Shown here: piece by piece, positions 37,141-48,715 of the stretch
Layout: each line of letters begins with the position of its first letter
Numbering within the stretch: position 1 is the first letter of the stretch
Assembly (NCBI GenBank): GCA_033557465.1
Contig: CM066045.1
Coordinates: 136,421,596-136,485,595 of the forward strand
Reading direction: 5' to 3'
Origin: Ichthyophis bannanicus
Lineage: Eukaryota > Chordata > Amphibia > Gymnophiona > Ichthyophiidae
DNA: 64,000 nucleotides
Made by a program: the position numbers and the translations under genes
Notes under the pieces: generated by a model
The model's database searches: none
What the model saw: the letters and a program-made list of their open reading frames with translations, nothing else
Told to the model about the DNA's origin: nothing

Positions 37141-38713
37141 TGTAGCGCCCTCTACGGGTTAGGCGGTTGCCTATATGTAGTGGGCGTACCTCTTTATGTC
37201 CCTTATCACCTGAATTCCCAATGCTGCGGCTTCTCAATAATGTAGTTGTGTGGTAAGAACCAAAACAGCCGAGGGTTTCAAAAGTAACAGGAATTTTATT
37301 TTCTACTTAACCATTGAACTTCTTTGTCAGCAGTTCAGATATAACCAGAACAAAAAAATGGGATACTTCTACATTCAAAAAGGAAAAACAAACTTTACAG
37401 CACAGTTCAGGCATTAGCCGTTTCAAACAGCTTGTTTTAAACGAAGCAATAAACCTTGCCTTCAGTCAAGATTACATTCTTAGGTCCCAGGCTTGGTATA
37501 GCACAAATCTGTATCACTCAGGGCTCTGCACAGCACCTTGGCTTCCTGGTTACAAGCTGCTAAACCCATGTATCATTCCTTTTTAAAGACATTGGCATTC
37601 TTCACTTTCAAGCTGCAAATATTGTCTTTTAACTTCCAGCATTCATAGCCTTCTTTGAGCCTGTCTGACTAGCTCAACATTAGTGCTTCAATTAACCAAA
37701 TTTCCAGCAGGTCATAAACTTTCCAAAGCTTCTGGCTTTTCACTACTTTTAAAAACCCATACAGCTTTTACTTCTGACTCACACAGTAAGAGCAATCCAT
37801 TTCAACATCAGAACATACACTTTCTGAAAGGCATTCTTCTACTTCCATACTTTCCTCATTTGGTTTAATTAGGACCTGGCTGGCCTAAGCGTCTCTAACG
37901 GCAGGTTTCAACTACTCCAACAATTTCAAAACCTGTTCCCATGGGGAATCCTCACTATGCTGAGTTGCAGGGGAAGGATATAGGAGATCTTTCTTTTATA
38001 ATAAACCTTTTAAAACTTGCAAGGGGCTCACCTTGTTCCCAGCAACCTGTCTTCCCTCAGGCTGTGCCACAGGTAGAACCTTCTCCACAGACTCTCACAG
38101 AGATTCCTGTTCCTTGCCTTCCACCAGCATTTCCCCCAGAATCAACTCTCCTGCATTCCAAGCCAGCTGTACTCTTCCTACCAGCTAGGCTGACTTCAGG
38201 GCTTGAGTTGTCTGAATGCTGCATGCAATAAGGATCTCCTTTGAGGCTTCTGATAGAGCACTTTTCTCTTACACGTGTCCTCCTAATCTCCTTACTTCCT
38301 GTAGTTTCAAGAGATTCTCTGCTAATGTCCAGCCTGCTAGGGAACGTCTCCTCCTCAGAGGATTTCCCTCCTGGACTCCGCCCACGGACACGATCTCCTC
38401 CTGCCTTCCTTCTTCCTGGTCTCTCTCCTTTCACTCCTCCTCCTCCTTTTGTTCCCCCTTCTCTGGAAGACTCTCTCTGCTTATATGATTGGGGCTGCCC
38501 TATAGCCTCAGACTCCACCCCCAGGCTTCCCTCGACACCTCCCCTGGTCACCATGGAGCTAGGGCGTGGCTCACTCTCTACATCTCTGTGCACAGAGTTT
38601 TTTTCTTTGGTTAGAGCTTTAACCCTTAAACTCCCTGAACCTTTCTTCTGCCCAGAGGTAAAAGGCTGTTTTTCCACACTTTCTTTGGGCTCTTCACCTG
38701 TCTCGCCACCACA
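37141..38713 (-). mobile_element. Solo LTR of Gmr1-related family (LTR-A)
   Basis: On the minus strand it begins TGTGGTGGCGAG and ends GGCGCTACA, like the LTRs at 47280 and 51912 (TGTGGTGAAGAG ... GCGCCGCA). 1573 bp, flanked by ATGT at 37137-37140 and 38714-38717. It contains a broken LTR reading frame. Confidence 0.88.
37768..38677 (-). pseudogene. LTR-encoded ORF, broken (LTR-A)
   Basis: Frame 38677-38057 encodes 206 residues, strongly charged and Ser/Gly/Glu/Arg-rich, apparently disordered, no known domain. In a shifted frame further on, the minus strand reads EESMEVEECLSES and then EMDCSYCVSQK before a stop at 37768-37770. That ending corresponds to the C-termini of the frames in LTR-B (MMDCTITI) and in the Ty3 LTRs (SMDCTICCVEIPN). 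At least one frameshift separates the two parts. Function unknown. Confidence 0.6.
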
Positions 38714-39544
38714 ATGTACATCGAGGAACTAAAAGAGAGCGAGAACTACAGTACAGTTTATAAAACTAAATTATAATTCATTTTTATTTTGTTGCTATAA
38801 ACCGTGTTATGGTTCTTGCTTTTTTCTTTTTGAACATATATTTTGGATCACAGACCCCTCTTCAACAGTGGCAGCAGAGCAGAGCCAGGACTTTCACCCA
38901 CAGAACTCAATATCCTAAAAAAAAAATCTGATTCTGATCATCTCACTAACAACAGCAACAACATTCTCCAGTACTAGGCATATTGAGAACTAATATAAAA
39001 CCCTACAATAAAGTCACTGAGTGTCTATAGAGCAAATCTACCATACCATATCATATCAACACCATCTTCCAAAACTCACATAAGGAGTCCATCCAAAAAT
39101 GTATCACTGTAAATACTACAGTGGGCCCTGGAACATCCAAACACCTATTTGAAAATCTGAATAATTCAGATTACTACAGTACAGATCCCTACTTACAAAC
39201 TGCATGTTATCAGAACCCCTGGTCTTGGTCACACACTCATAACACAGACCCTCACCAAGTACAGAATAAGTGACCATAACCTAAAAATAAACACATGTAG
39301 ATAAAAATTAAACTGCAACTCCAAGAAGGCAGATTCTGCATACAATGCAATACCAGAGAAATAGAAAGAGATGCATTTCCATGTACTGTATAAAATATAA
39401 AGATAGCACCAAGTCAGATACATTGAAATTAAAATTCTCTTTGAACTTTGTTGTCTGACCATCTTATTCTCTGATCATGTAGGTCCCAATCTGAGGCTTC
39501 TGCTTTCCTCTATCTCCCAATGATGCAGGGCCATGTGCGGAGAC

Positions 39545-39690
39545 TCACAAAGTATACTTTATTTTTAAATGTATATGCCACCCATCTAAAATCCTAGGTG
39601 GCTTCTAAAACATACACATGCAATTTAGCATAACAGATGTTACAATAAAACAAACATAATAAACATTTAAATTGATTAATGAAAAGCCAC
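39545..39690 (-). mobile_element. LINE tail fragment
   Basis: The minus strand reads toward a TAGGTGGCATAT-like box followed by an A-rich end (complement of CTTTATTTTTAAATGTATATGCCACC). A short 3' end of an L2-group element inside hAT copy 1. Confidence 0.45.
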
Positions 39691-40619
39691 TTACACAGGC
39701 CCCTCCACCCCCATCAAACCATTATAAGTATCTGCACATCAGATTTATTTTGCTATGAGCAGATTATTGATGAGGAGGAAAGATATAAAATGAGAAACTA
39801 ATTTTGGTAGTCATGAATTCAAATGCTGGATTGGATTGTGCTAGAGCTGGAAAAAGTCCGGAATTCAGGCTACTGAACAAAATTAAACTGAGATGTTGCC
39901 TTAAAATTTGAAATTTCCTTGAATTTGAACTGAAAAAATATTTTAAATTTCAGCCTGGCAGCATAAAGAACGCAAAATTGCAAATCTCAAAAATAATACA
40001 TATTCCAGAATCTCCCCCTAACCAACACCCTATAGTTGACCTCACCAAGAACCCAGAGTACAGGACCCATAGAGGAAATCTACTATTCCATAACAGTACT
40101 AACTTCCAAAACTCATACAACATGGAGCGTAGCCAGAAAAGGGCAGCACCATAAATATTGCAGTGGGCCCTAGAACATCCATATTCCTATTCAGAAAACT
40201 GAACAAGTCAGATTACTACAGATCAATACATAGAAACCCCATGCTAACTGAACATGTAGCCTCAGTCACACATGCAGAACAGAGATAGATCTTCACCAAG
40301 AAGGGAATATATTAGTACAAACTAAAAACAGACATATGTAGTAAAAAAATGCTTTTACACATCAACCTTAGGTTTACAGGATTTCTTTCCCAAAATTATA
40401 CTTTACTGCAGAGTGAGGTGAAAGAAATCTCACACACAGGCCTCTGCATTGTCAGCAGAAATAACATAATAGCTCAGCGCAAGTAGCGTGAGTGCAACTA
40501 ATGCCACCTCAGTGGGTGGCCTTAATTGCACTGGCAGTTGTTTTGCCACGTTGAAATGCGGTAACTGCAGGGGGATGTAACTGCCTCCCTGCAGTTAGCC
40601 TATGGCCCTGCGTAATCAT

Positions 40620-40886
40620 ACTCCGGAGAGAATGCAGTAAAAGCTCTTAGTGTAGCTGGCTTTAAAAAAGGTTTGGACAAGTTCTTGGAGGAAAGGTCCA
40701 TAAACTATTATTAAAGAGGACCTGGAAATCCACTGCTTGCCCTGGGACAAGCATTGTGGAACCTGTGTGTGTTTTTGGGAACCTGCCAGGTACTCGTGAC
40801 TTGGATTGGCCACTGTTGGAAACAGGATACTGGGCTTGATGGACCTTAGTCTGACCCAGTATGGCACTTCTTATGTTTATATGTTA
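40620..40886 (+). mobile_element. CR1 3' end fragment
   Basis: Matches 6930-7190: the last codons ([22 protein letters not shown] reading), then GGCTTGATGGACC, CTGACCCAGTATGGC and the final TTATGTTTATATG. Strongly 5'-truncated insertion within hAT copy 1. Confidence 0.9.
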
Positions 40887-41301
40887 CCAGTACAGAGCCT
40901 AGGAAGCATGCTGCTAAACATGCCAAACAAGAGGGGCACAACAGCGCCCATGCAGCATCTCCCACTTCCACAAAACAAGAGTGACTTGGCACCCTCAACA
41001 CAGCACTTCCCACCCTCTGAAAAACAAGGACTTTGTGACCCCAGCTCAATACCTCCATTTCCAACATAAACAACAAGAAGGGCTTGGCAACCCCAGTGTA
41101 ACTCCTGAAACTGTGCACTGGACCAGCATGGTATTAATGTAAATATATATTCCGCAAAAAAACAAAGAAAATTCAAGATGCTTACACACAAGGACCAAAA
41201 AGAAAAAGTGAGAACCACAGCACAGTTTATAAAACCAAATTACAACTCATATTATTTTGTTATAAACTGCATTATGGTTCTCATTTTTTCTTTTTGAATA
41301 T

Positions 41302-42643
41302 TGTGACCCCGCTTCTGTAGCACCCCACAGCAATAGCAGGTAGGGTTTAAGCAGGTTGTTTTCTTCCTGAACAGCTATTCTACAAGTTCCTAAAGCAAAG
41401 CCTCTTGGGATATGTAGTTTCATTCACTGCCCAAGGAAGAGTAGTGTGACTTCAAAAAGTGGTTAAAGCAACAAGGATTTATTTCCCCTCCCAGGGCGGA
41501 TTTTCAGCAAGGAAATAAAGGTAACAAGACCAGATACCTCTGGCAAAAAGACAAAGTAAAGTTTCCAACATAAATAGCTTGCTTCAGCACAAAACATTTG
41601 CTTCTCAGCAATCAGAATGAAACAGTTCTGTTTTCCCAGCTCTGTACTTTTTATCTCAATACCTCTGTACTTCTCTGCAAGGCATACATTCAGCGCAGGG
41701 ATAATACTTCATCAGATATTGTAATTGTACAGTCCATCATTTCTTCAGAGACACTTTCAAAACCTGGCTCTATTTCCATTAAGTCCTCCTGAGAGGCAGG
41801 AAATGTTTGTACCGTTGTTTCTTGGGCTCCACCCTTCCTCTCTGCTTCAAGCTTTGTACTATATTCTTGAATCATGTATTGTTTTAAACAGTCATTTTCA
41901 TTACAGTCATTATAATCAATGCCCCAACCTTCTGGGTAAGTAGAATCACCTTGATTATAAAAATCCCAGCCTTTGGGCTTACCTCTGTGCCTGACTGAAA
42001 ATGGTTTTCTCTGGGCTTTAGACCCAGCTGTGGATTCTCCACCTACTTTGTGCAAGGAGTGTTGAAACTGCCTTCCTGTCTTTCTCTCCTCTTGGTAATC
42101 CCCAGGATATTGCAGACAGTCTGGCTTGCTTCTGCCGTATCCTTTTCTTGAATAAAGCTTTGTAAATGGTTCTCCTTTTACCTTTGAAGTTGGCTCTGAC
42201 CCTAGGCTTGGAACCTGGACTCTTTCCTGGTCCTCCTCCTGGGTTGTTAGCTGGCCTCTCACCGGAACCCTCGGCTGGCCTTGTAAGTAAACTCCCAGCT
42301 GAGCCCGTGCTGGAACTTTCTCTGGAACTCCTAACCGAGAACCTCTTCCAGCTTCTATTGGAGCTTCCCTTCCAGCTTCTTCCCTTCCAGATTCTAATGA
42401 ACCCAGACTTCCTGCTTCCTTATGTATCTGCCCTTTAGGGTAGTGCCTAACTCCTCCTCCTAGCAGGTGCTCTGAATCAGCTCTTGACTCCTGAGCTAAC
42501 TGGCAGCAAGGGCGTGTTTTTTTCTCCTGTGTCTGGTTTCCTTGGTAACTACCAGCCATGTGCTTTTGTTTATACTCCAGCACTGCCTTTGATTCCTCCT
42601 TTTTGGCTCTTTCTACAGGGTTGGAGGAATCCACCATGTCACA
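41302..42643 (-). mobile_element. Solo LTR of Gmr1-related family (LTR-B)
   Basis: On the minus strand it begins TGTGACATGG and ends GGGGTCACA. 1342 bp, flanked by ATAT at 41298-41301 and 42644-42647. The host hAT sequence continues across the insertion site, as comparison with 45830-45860 shows. It contains a long intact reading frame (41690-42637). Confidence 0.87.
41690..42637 (-). CDS. LTR-encoded ORF, intact (LTR-B)
   Basis: A 315-codon open frame starting at the ATG seven bases into the LTR (MVDSSNPVERAKKEE) and ending at 41690. The product is hydrophilic, with a Lys/Glu start, a Gly/Arg/Glu/Gln-rich middle without secondary-structure hints, and an acidic C-terminus (QEDLMEIEPGFESVSEEMM) followed by DCTITISDEVLSLR. 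It lacks motifs of Gag, Pol or Env. The position (first bases of U3) and the Met-Asp-Cys C-terminal motif are shared with the frames at 51939-52865 and 37768-38677. An intact frame in a solo LTR with no internal region is notable, but expression is unknown. Chance openness in a purine-rich strand is the alternative. Confidence 0.6.
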   Translation of the reverse strand: MVDSSNPVERAKKEESKAVLEYKQKHMAGSYQGNQTQEKKTRPCCQLAQESRADSEHLLGGGVRHYPKGQIHKEAGSLGSLESGREEAGREAPIEAGRGSRLGVPEKVPARAQLGVYLQGQPRVPVRGQLTTQEEDQERVQVPSLGSEPTSKVKGEPFTKLYSRKGYGRSKPDCLQYPGDYQEERKTGRQFQHSLHKVGGESTAGSKAQRKPFSVRHRGKPKGWDFYNQGDSTYPEGWGIDYNDCNENDCLKQYMIQEYSTKLEAERKGGAQETTVQTFPASQEDLMEIEPGFESVSEEMMDCTITISDEVLSLR

Positions 42644-43255
42644 ATATATATTCTGCATCCACAGAAACCTCTCCCTCAACAATAGGTGCAGAACAGAAGT
42701 AGGACATTCACCCACAGAACTAAATATATTTTAAAAACATCTGATTCTGGTCATCTCATTATCAAACAAACATTCTCCAGTACCAGGCATATTGGGAACT
42801 AATATAAAACCCTATAGAAGTCACCTAGATCTACAAGGCCAAATCTACCATACCATACCAGCATATACTGACCATCTTATTCTCTGATCATGCTAGTCCT
42901 GATCTGTCTTCTCTTAGCTCTCTTTCTATGGTCTATGGTCAGGAAATGCCTTGTTTACCCTCAGTGCCGGCAGGCTCAACTTTAACAGAGCCACAGGAAA
43001 GAAGGGAAACACTGTTCCTTCTTGCGGTTCTGCAAAGCTGAGCTGGGGTGCCGGTCAGGCAACTGCAGGGCTCTTCCGGGGCAGCAGGGGGAGGGGGGGT
43101 GGGGCAGAAGCTTGTCTAACCCTTTTTTTTGTTGTTTAAATTTTGAAGGCTGAGTGAGGCGGCCTTTTTGGGTGCCTTTTTTGCCACCCCCAAAAGTTGC
43201 TGCCTGAGGCAACCGCCTCACTCAGCCTCATTATAGAGCTGCCCCTGTGAATATC

Positions 43256-43702
43256 CTGTTCGGACTCCCTTTTGCACCCAGATGCTATCCAGTTAGCGTG
43301 AGGGCATGTCGGGGGCGTTCCGGGGTGGAGCGGAAGCGGGGACTGCCGCTAATCAGGTAGCAGTGCAATATTGCCATTCTCTGTGGCAGTCTCCTCTGTG
43401 TGCCAAACCTGGATATTCAGTGCTGTCGCCACGGCATTCAATATTTGGGTTTAGGGATCAGTGGGCAGGGCTATGCACTGTAGTGGCACATAGCCTGCCA
43501 AATCAATATTGGGACCATAGGACCTTAGAAAGATTTCCTTCAGCTGCTCTGGGCCTAGAACCACAAGTCCATCCTTTCTGGTAGCCCATAGAGACACAAA
43601 TACAATGGTTCACCATGGAGTTCATTACAAATGTGAAGGTATTGGGTTTTTTCTTGGTCCAGGGGTCTAGTCTGAGCTTTATTTCATGGTTGGAGTCCCC
43701 TA
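43256..43702. other. Stretch without recognised gene
   Basis: Spacer between two hAT elements. No coding or repeat signature recognised. Confidence 0.4.
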
Positions 43703-43879
43703 GCAGAGTGTTTCTCAAGCTGGTCCTAGAGTGTCTCCAGCCAGTCTGGATCTGTGTGAGAGAAATATGAATGCTGTGGAACCATTATGTGCAAATCTAT
43801 ATCGTGCATACTCATTGTGGATATCCCGAAAACCAGGTTGGCTCTGAGGTACTCCTGGACCAGCCCAAAATGCACTGAC
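43703..43879. mobile_element. hAT-like MITE (old)
   Basis: Left end CAGAGTGTTTCTCAAGCTGG and right end (complement) CAGTGCATTTTGGGCTGGTCC, with an internal TGTGGATATCCCGAAAACC phrase known from vertebrate hAT MITEs. The target duplication is no longer clear. Confidence 0.5.
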
Positions 43880-43930
43880 CTAGAACACTTTGGATATACA
43901 TGTTCAACTTAAAAACCAAAGTACTATTGG

Positions 43931-46123
43931 CAGGGGCGGCTTTATAATGAGGCCAAGTGACCTCTGGTGGCCTCCGGTGGCAACTTTTTGGGGATGGCAA
44001 GAATTGCCCCCAAAAAGACCACCTCACTTGGTCTTAAAAAATAAAAAAAGAACAAAAAACGATCAGAGCTGCTGCCCCTGCCGCTGTGGCTCAAATAACA
44101 CAGCCACGAGAAAGGGAAACTTTCCCTTTGCGGCGCTGAAAGGAGAACTCTGCCAGGGAGGTGGGGGGACCACGGGGCACTTTATTCTGCTGCTGCTATG
44201 GTGGCAGTGGCAGTGGCTCCAATCAGGGTTTTTTTGTTTTTTAAATAACCTTTTGAAGGTCGGGCCGGGATTGGGCTGCTCGGGGGGGGGGGGGGAGGAG
44301 GGAAAGGGGGTAGCACTGTAATTGGTTGATGGGGGGGAAAGTTAGGACTGGAAATTGGCTGATGGGCAGAGACTAGAACTGGGAATGAGCTAATGGGGGG
44401 GGGGGTTAAAACTAGAAATTGGCTAATGGGGGGTTAAAACTGGAAATGGGCTGATGGGGAGGTTAGAACTGGAAATGGGCTGATCGGGAGGGGGGTTAGA
44501 ACTGGAAATCGGCTGATCGGGAGGGGGGGCTAGGACTTGTAATGGGCTGATTGGTGGGTTTAGGGTTGGAAATGGGCTGATTAGGGGGGCTAGGACAGGA
44601 AATGGGCTGATTGGGGAGCTAGGACTGGAAATGGATTTATTGGGGGGGGGGTTAGGACTGGTAATGGGCTGATTGGGGGCTTGGACTGGAGTAGGCTGAT
44701 AAGGGGGATAGGACTGGAAATAGGCTGGGACTTGAAATGGGCTAATGGGGGAGGGGAGGAAAGTGCTGCTCGTGCTGGAAGAAAACTAGGGGCTAGGGCT
44801 ACAAATGGGCTGATGCGGGGGGATGGGAGATTAGGACTGGAAGAGATCAGATACTGAGAGGGTGCAGGAAGGGAGCTGACATGGGGGAAGGAGGGGTCTG
44901 GAAAGGAACTGATATGGCAGGGGAAGAATGGGGCTGGAATGGAGCTGACACCTGGGATGTACTGAAGGGTGACTGGAAGGGAGCTGACACTTGGGGAAGG
45001 GAGTGGTAGGTGGCTGGGTAATGGGGAGGAGGCTGGAAGGGAGCTGACATGTGTGAATGGCACTGGAAGGGGGATGGACAGAGGGTAGGGTGACTGGAAG
45101 GAAGATGACTGGGGGGGGGGTGGCACTGAGCATGGACGTGAGCTGATACCTGGGATGGTATTTGGACTAGAAGGGGCTGGACAGTGGGGAAGTAGGGGGA
45201 CTGGAAGGGAATGGACACCAGTGGCAGTCATGGGAATGCAAGTCGGTTGACATTGGAGGGTACTGGGAGTGGAGAACTGGGAAGGGGGTCGAAACTGGGG
45301 AGGGTTACAGGAACTGGAAATGGGCTGATGGAAGGAAGTGAAGAAAACAAAAGAAGAGATAAGAAATGGCAGATGGACCATAGACCACAGAAAGAGAGCT
45401 AAGTGAAGACAAGAAAGCAGAAGCCTCAGATTGGGACCAGCATCATCAGAGAATAAAATAGTCAGACAACAAAGGTAGAAAAAATAATTTTATTTAATTT
45501 TAGTGATTGGACTTTGATCTTTATATTTTACACAGTATGGGGAAACTGCATCTCTTATTTATGTGATGTTGCACTGCATGCGGAGTCTGGCTTCTTGGGG
45601 TTTCAATTTAAATTTTGTCTACATATTTTTATTTTTACTTTAGATTGTAGTTACTTATTCTGTACTTGGTGAGGGTCTGTGTTCTGAGTGTGTGACTGAG
45701 GCCAGGTGTTCTGTTAACATGGAGTTTGTACATAAAGATCTATACTGTACTGTATTAATTTGACTTGTTCAGCTTTTCAAATAGGTGTATGGATGTTAAT
45801 GTCCTGGTTCTGCTCTGCACCCACTGTGGATGCAAAATATGTGTTGAAAAAGAAAAAGCAAGAACCATAATGCAGTTTTTAACAACAAAATAAAAATGAG
45901 TTATAATTTGGTTTTATAAACTGTGCTGTTGGTTCTCGCTCTCTTTTAGTTCCTTGGTGTGCAAACATCGTGCAGTTTCTCCATATAATCTAATCAGCTT
46001 TTTGGTGTGGTTCAGTCCCTGATTGGCGCTCTGAAAAAGTCACGCCCACCTCTACGGGGGGGGGGGGGGGAGCATGCACCCCATCCTTCGCCTCAGGCAG
46101 CAGACTGCCTTGAGCCGCCCTTG
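43931..46123 (+). mobile_element. hAT-type element, copy 2
   Basis: Starts CAGGGGCGGCTTTATAATGAGG and ends TGAGCCGCCCTTG. Flanked by a perfect 8-bp duplication ACTATTGG (43923-43930 and 46124-46131). 2193 bp. Opposite orientation to copies 1 and 3. It carries the same minisatellite as copy 3, inverted (44310-44800, then diverged to 45330), a decayed palindromic region near its left end (44085-44135), and the AT-rich part (45400-45950) that lets the LTR insertion sites in copy 1 be read. No transposase. Confidence 0.9.
44310..45330 (+). repeat. G-rich minisatellite inside hAT copy 2
   Basis: Units of the form GGACTGGAAATGGGCTGAT plus a G-run, the complement of the copy 3 unit. Regular to about 44800, more diverged (GGAAGGGAGCTGACA units) to 45330. 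Pro/Ser-rich frames on the minus strand here are by-products. Confidence 0.9.
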
Positions 46124-46131
46124 ACTATTGG

Positions 46132-46289
46132 CTAGAGGGAGGAGTCAGTCTTCAGATAATCCTTGTGCGATGATACTGTGAGTGTCATGGTTGGTGACCA
46201 GAATCTGTACTAACTATTGGTAGCAAAATAAAGCAGGTTGGGAAGAGCAGGGCTTAGGTGGATAATCAATTACTGCTTTTTATTGATAC
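46132..46289. other. Short stretch without recognised gene
   Basis: Nothing identified. Confidence 0.4.
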
Positions 46290-47279
46290 TTATTGCGCCG
46301 TGTATCTCACCTGTTTGACAGGGCTCTTCTGAAGCTTCCCTTATGGTCCACCATCTTTACCCTCTGGTATGATTTTCCTCTAAGGATTGCCCAAGCATTT
46401 GCTGTTGCTTCTGAAGGTCACCTTAATCTCATATATTTATGCATTTGTCTGTCTTTGATAATATCCCCCATTGTCAGTGACGCTGTCGTTAAGAGTCCCT
46501 GTAAGAACCAGGGAGGGAAATGAGAACAAAGCGCTGTACTTATACATGGCTGAATAAATGTCATGCTGCAAAGCCTGTGGGACCTTTTTAGTGGGAATGA
46601 CCCAAGAGATATGTGCTTGTAGGGCAGTAGACCTCAGCACAATAGGCCCAAATTGGATGCATATACAACCTGCATAAAAACTTAAAGTGAACCTCCTGCC
46701 ACACTACATTTTCCACCAAATCACGATCTCCTACCAGATTATCACAGAATTCACCAGGTTCCCTGATCTCGCTCCTGTTTCTCAACCATAGCCAAGAAAA
46801 AAACATGATTCCGTTTTCTTCCTCAAGACATCCTACCCTTTGGCATCATTGGCCAAAAATACCTGATCAAAGCAACTAGGACTCAACTGGAGGAAACCAT
46901 AGAACTTTTTAACTAAACCAAACTCCTCCCTTAACCAATGAAAGGACTTGCACACAAGTCCCAAAGGTAGGAAAATTTGAGCCATCCAGTACAAACCCTT
47001 CACATTCCAAATCTTCAACAACTCATTCTCTAGCCCTGGCTGAAATTCTCTGTTACCCTGGATAGGTAGGTAGGGGAAATACCCAATGGGCCCTTTCAGT
47101 TTCTTCCTGGACCCCCCAGGCCCAACATAACGGTGCAACCAAATGACTACTTTTAATGTGACAGGCAATTGAGCTGATGCTCCATGTAGCACATACACTA
47201 AATGGTATAGGTTGTTAATCTGAGCTTCAAGCACAACATCCATGCATTGCAAAGTACCCTCAAGCCAATACTGAACTTG
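46290..47279 (-). pseudogene. L1/Tx1-type LINE ORF2, C-terminal region
   Basis: Minus-strand frames give YLPIQGNREFQPGLENELLK, KGLYWMAQIFLP, SFHWLREEFGLVKKFYGFLQL, then after a shift VHFKFLCRLYMHPIWAY and TSTYLLGHSH. This resembles the region after the RT domain of L1/Tx1-group ORF2, which ends in a Cys/His motif. It stops abruptly at 47279, where the Ty3 element inserted. The continuation beyond 53352 is not clear. Decayed. Confidence 0.65.
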
Positions 47280-48715
47280 TGTGGTGAAGAGCGCCCTCCT
47301 GAGGCTATGGAGACAGATGAAAATCCTGAAGGGCAACAGGATTTACGTCAGATTGTCAATCCTGGATTGAAAGAGAGACTTCGTTCTGCTGAGCTGAGCA
47401 TGGATACCAGCCCAGGGGAGGAGTCGTGCAGTCCTGATTGGGCACACCCAGTGCTTGGAAGGGGCGTGTCTAGAAGAGAACCTGGTTTTAAACCGGAGTA
47501 TGGCTTTGCTAAGGGGGAGAAGTGGAAGGAGAAGGAGAAGAGAAGGAGCCCAGGGAAAGGTCAGAGTACCGTGAAGGGGGAGAGGAGCAGCAGTCAGAGA
47601 GAGAAGGCTAGCAGCCAAGGACTGAGCTGAAGCAGTAGAAGAAGACCTGCAAGAATCTGTTCAGAGGCAATAAATGGAAGTCCTGAGGAAAGTGGACCTA
47701 GCCCTGGAATAGACACCTGGAGGAAGGCAGAGCCCTGGGAGAGGAAGCCTTCACGGCAGGCAAGAGAGAAAAATAACTCATTCTGGGAATTACAGTTTGG
47801 CCCAGAGAGGCACGGGAGCTCTCACAGCTGGAGGACGTCTGAGCCACCTAGGATAAGAGGGGCTTGGCAACAAGTAAGCGATTTGCCAAAGAGTTTCCAG
47901 AGTGAAGGTAAACCCAACTCTCCTATATTTGAAACCTTAACAAAAGAGCCTAAGAGTTACTCTGATTCACTTAACCTGAGAGAGGAAAAGGGAAACAGCC
48001 TTAATCAAGAGGGAAGTTTAATAACTGATAACAATTCCCTATCTAGCAGACAACAGGCTGAATTGCTTCTCCAGGATTTTAAAGAGTTTTTAAAGCTACA
48101 AGCAAACAGACAGCCAGTATTGCAGGAAGCTAATAATTCTATACAGTCTGAGGAATTAGTACAAGATAATTCTGACTTACCTGACTGTGAGAGCATGGAC
48201 TGTACTATTTGTTGTGTGGAAATACCAAACTGAAGAAACTGGTTATGCCGTGTATGAGTTGAATACTACGGAGCTGTTTTGCTGCCATGCTAGGAAAGCT
48301 TTAATTACCTGCACCTGAAGTGCCCCAGCACTGTGAACGTAACAGTGTGTGAAAAGAGGCTGCATTTAAAGTTAATGACCTCTTGGGGCAGAGCTGAGTA
48401 AACTGCTTAGAAGTAAAGCTGAATTTCTACTTTAAGTTGACTTTATACCTGAGTTCTTTCTGTTCCTGTTAAAGCACCTGTTTTGTTCATATTTCTGAAT
48501 TTGTCATGCGATGGAAGAATAACCTTAACCATAATAAAAATACTTGCAAATAAGCCTTACCGTCTCTGGCGCACAACTACACTTTATTTCGGAGTGAAAG
48601 GAGCAGAAAAACTACAGTACCCAGCATTCCAGGGGAATAGGTTTTAAACTCCTTCCTCACGAGGCAATAGGCCCCGCTCCTGTCTTTAGCCCTAAGGCGG
48701 GGCAGGAGCGCCGCA
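47280..48715 (+). repeat. Ty3 5' LTR
   Basis: 1436 bp, TGTGGTGAAGAG ... GCGCCGCA. Polyadenylation-type AATAAA near 48533 in the last fifth, so the ORF in the first two thirds lies in U3. The sequence after it (AGTGGCTACATGGCAGG) should hold the primer-binding site; I could not assign the tRNA. Confidence 0.92.
47307..48233 (+). pseudogene. LTR-encoded ORF, one stop (5' LTR copy)
   Basis: Same 309-codon frame as 51939-52865, colinear and in phase throughout, but with a TGA at 47628-47630 where the 3' LTR copy has CCA. Because LTRs are copied from one template, the stop arose after insertion. The rest (to SMDCTICCVEIPN at 48231) is preserved. Confidence 0.8.

Larger units (their letters stand above)
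36980..43247 (-). mobile_element. hAT-type element, copy 1, with two nested solo LTRs
   Basis: Starts CAGGGGCGGCTCAAGG and ends ATAGAGCTGCCCCTG. Flanked by a perfect 8-bp duplication TGAATATC (36972-36979 and 43248-43255). 6268 bp, of which about 2.9 kb are two solo LTRs (37141-38713, 41302-42643) and 0.27 kb a CR1 tail. The rest contains imperfect internal copies: 38727-39520 resembles 41190-41301 plus 42644-42960, and 39060-39300 resembles 40080-40350. At 39526 an internal terminus-like CAGGGCCATGTGCGGAG suggests two family members fused head to tail. No transposase. The strand is relative to copy 2, which is in the opposite orientation. Confidence 0.85.

Noticed and set aside
38216..38732. 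Plus-strand frames of up to 163 codons in LTR-A
   Set aside because: Antisense of the LTR frame; Ser/Pro/Leu-rich composition, no start context or domain.
44590..45381. 263-codon Pro/Ser-rich frame, minus strand
   Set aside because: Translation of the G-rich minisatellite of hAT copy 2; low complexity only.
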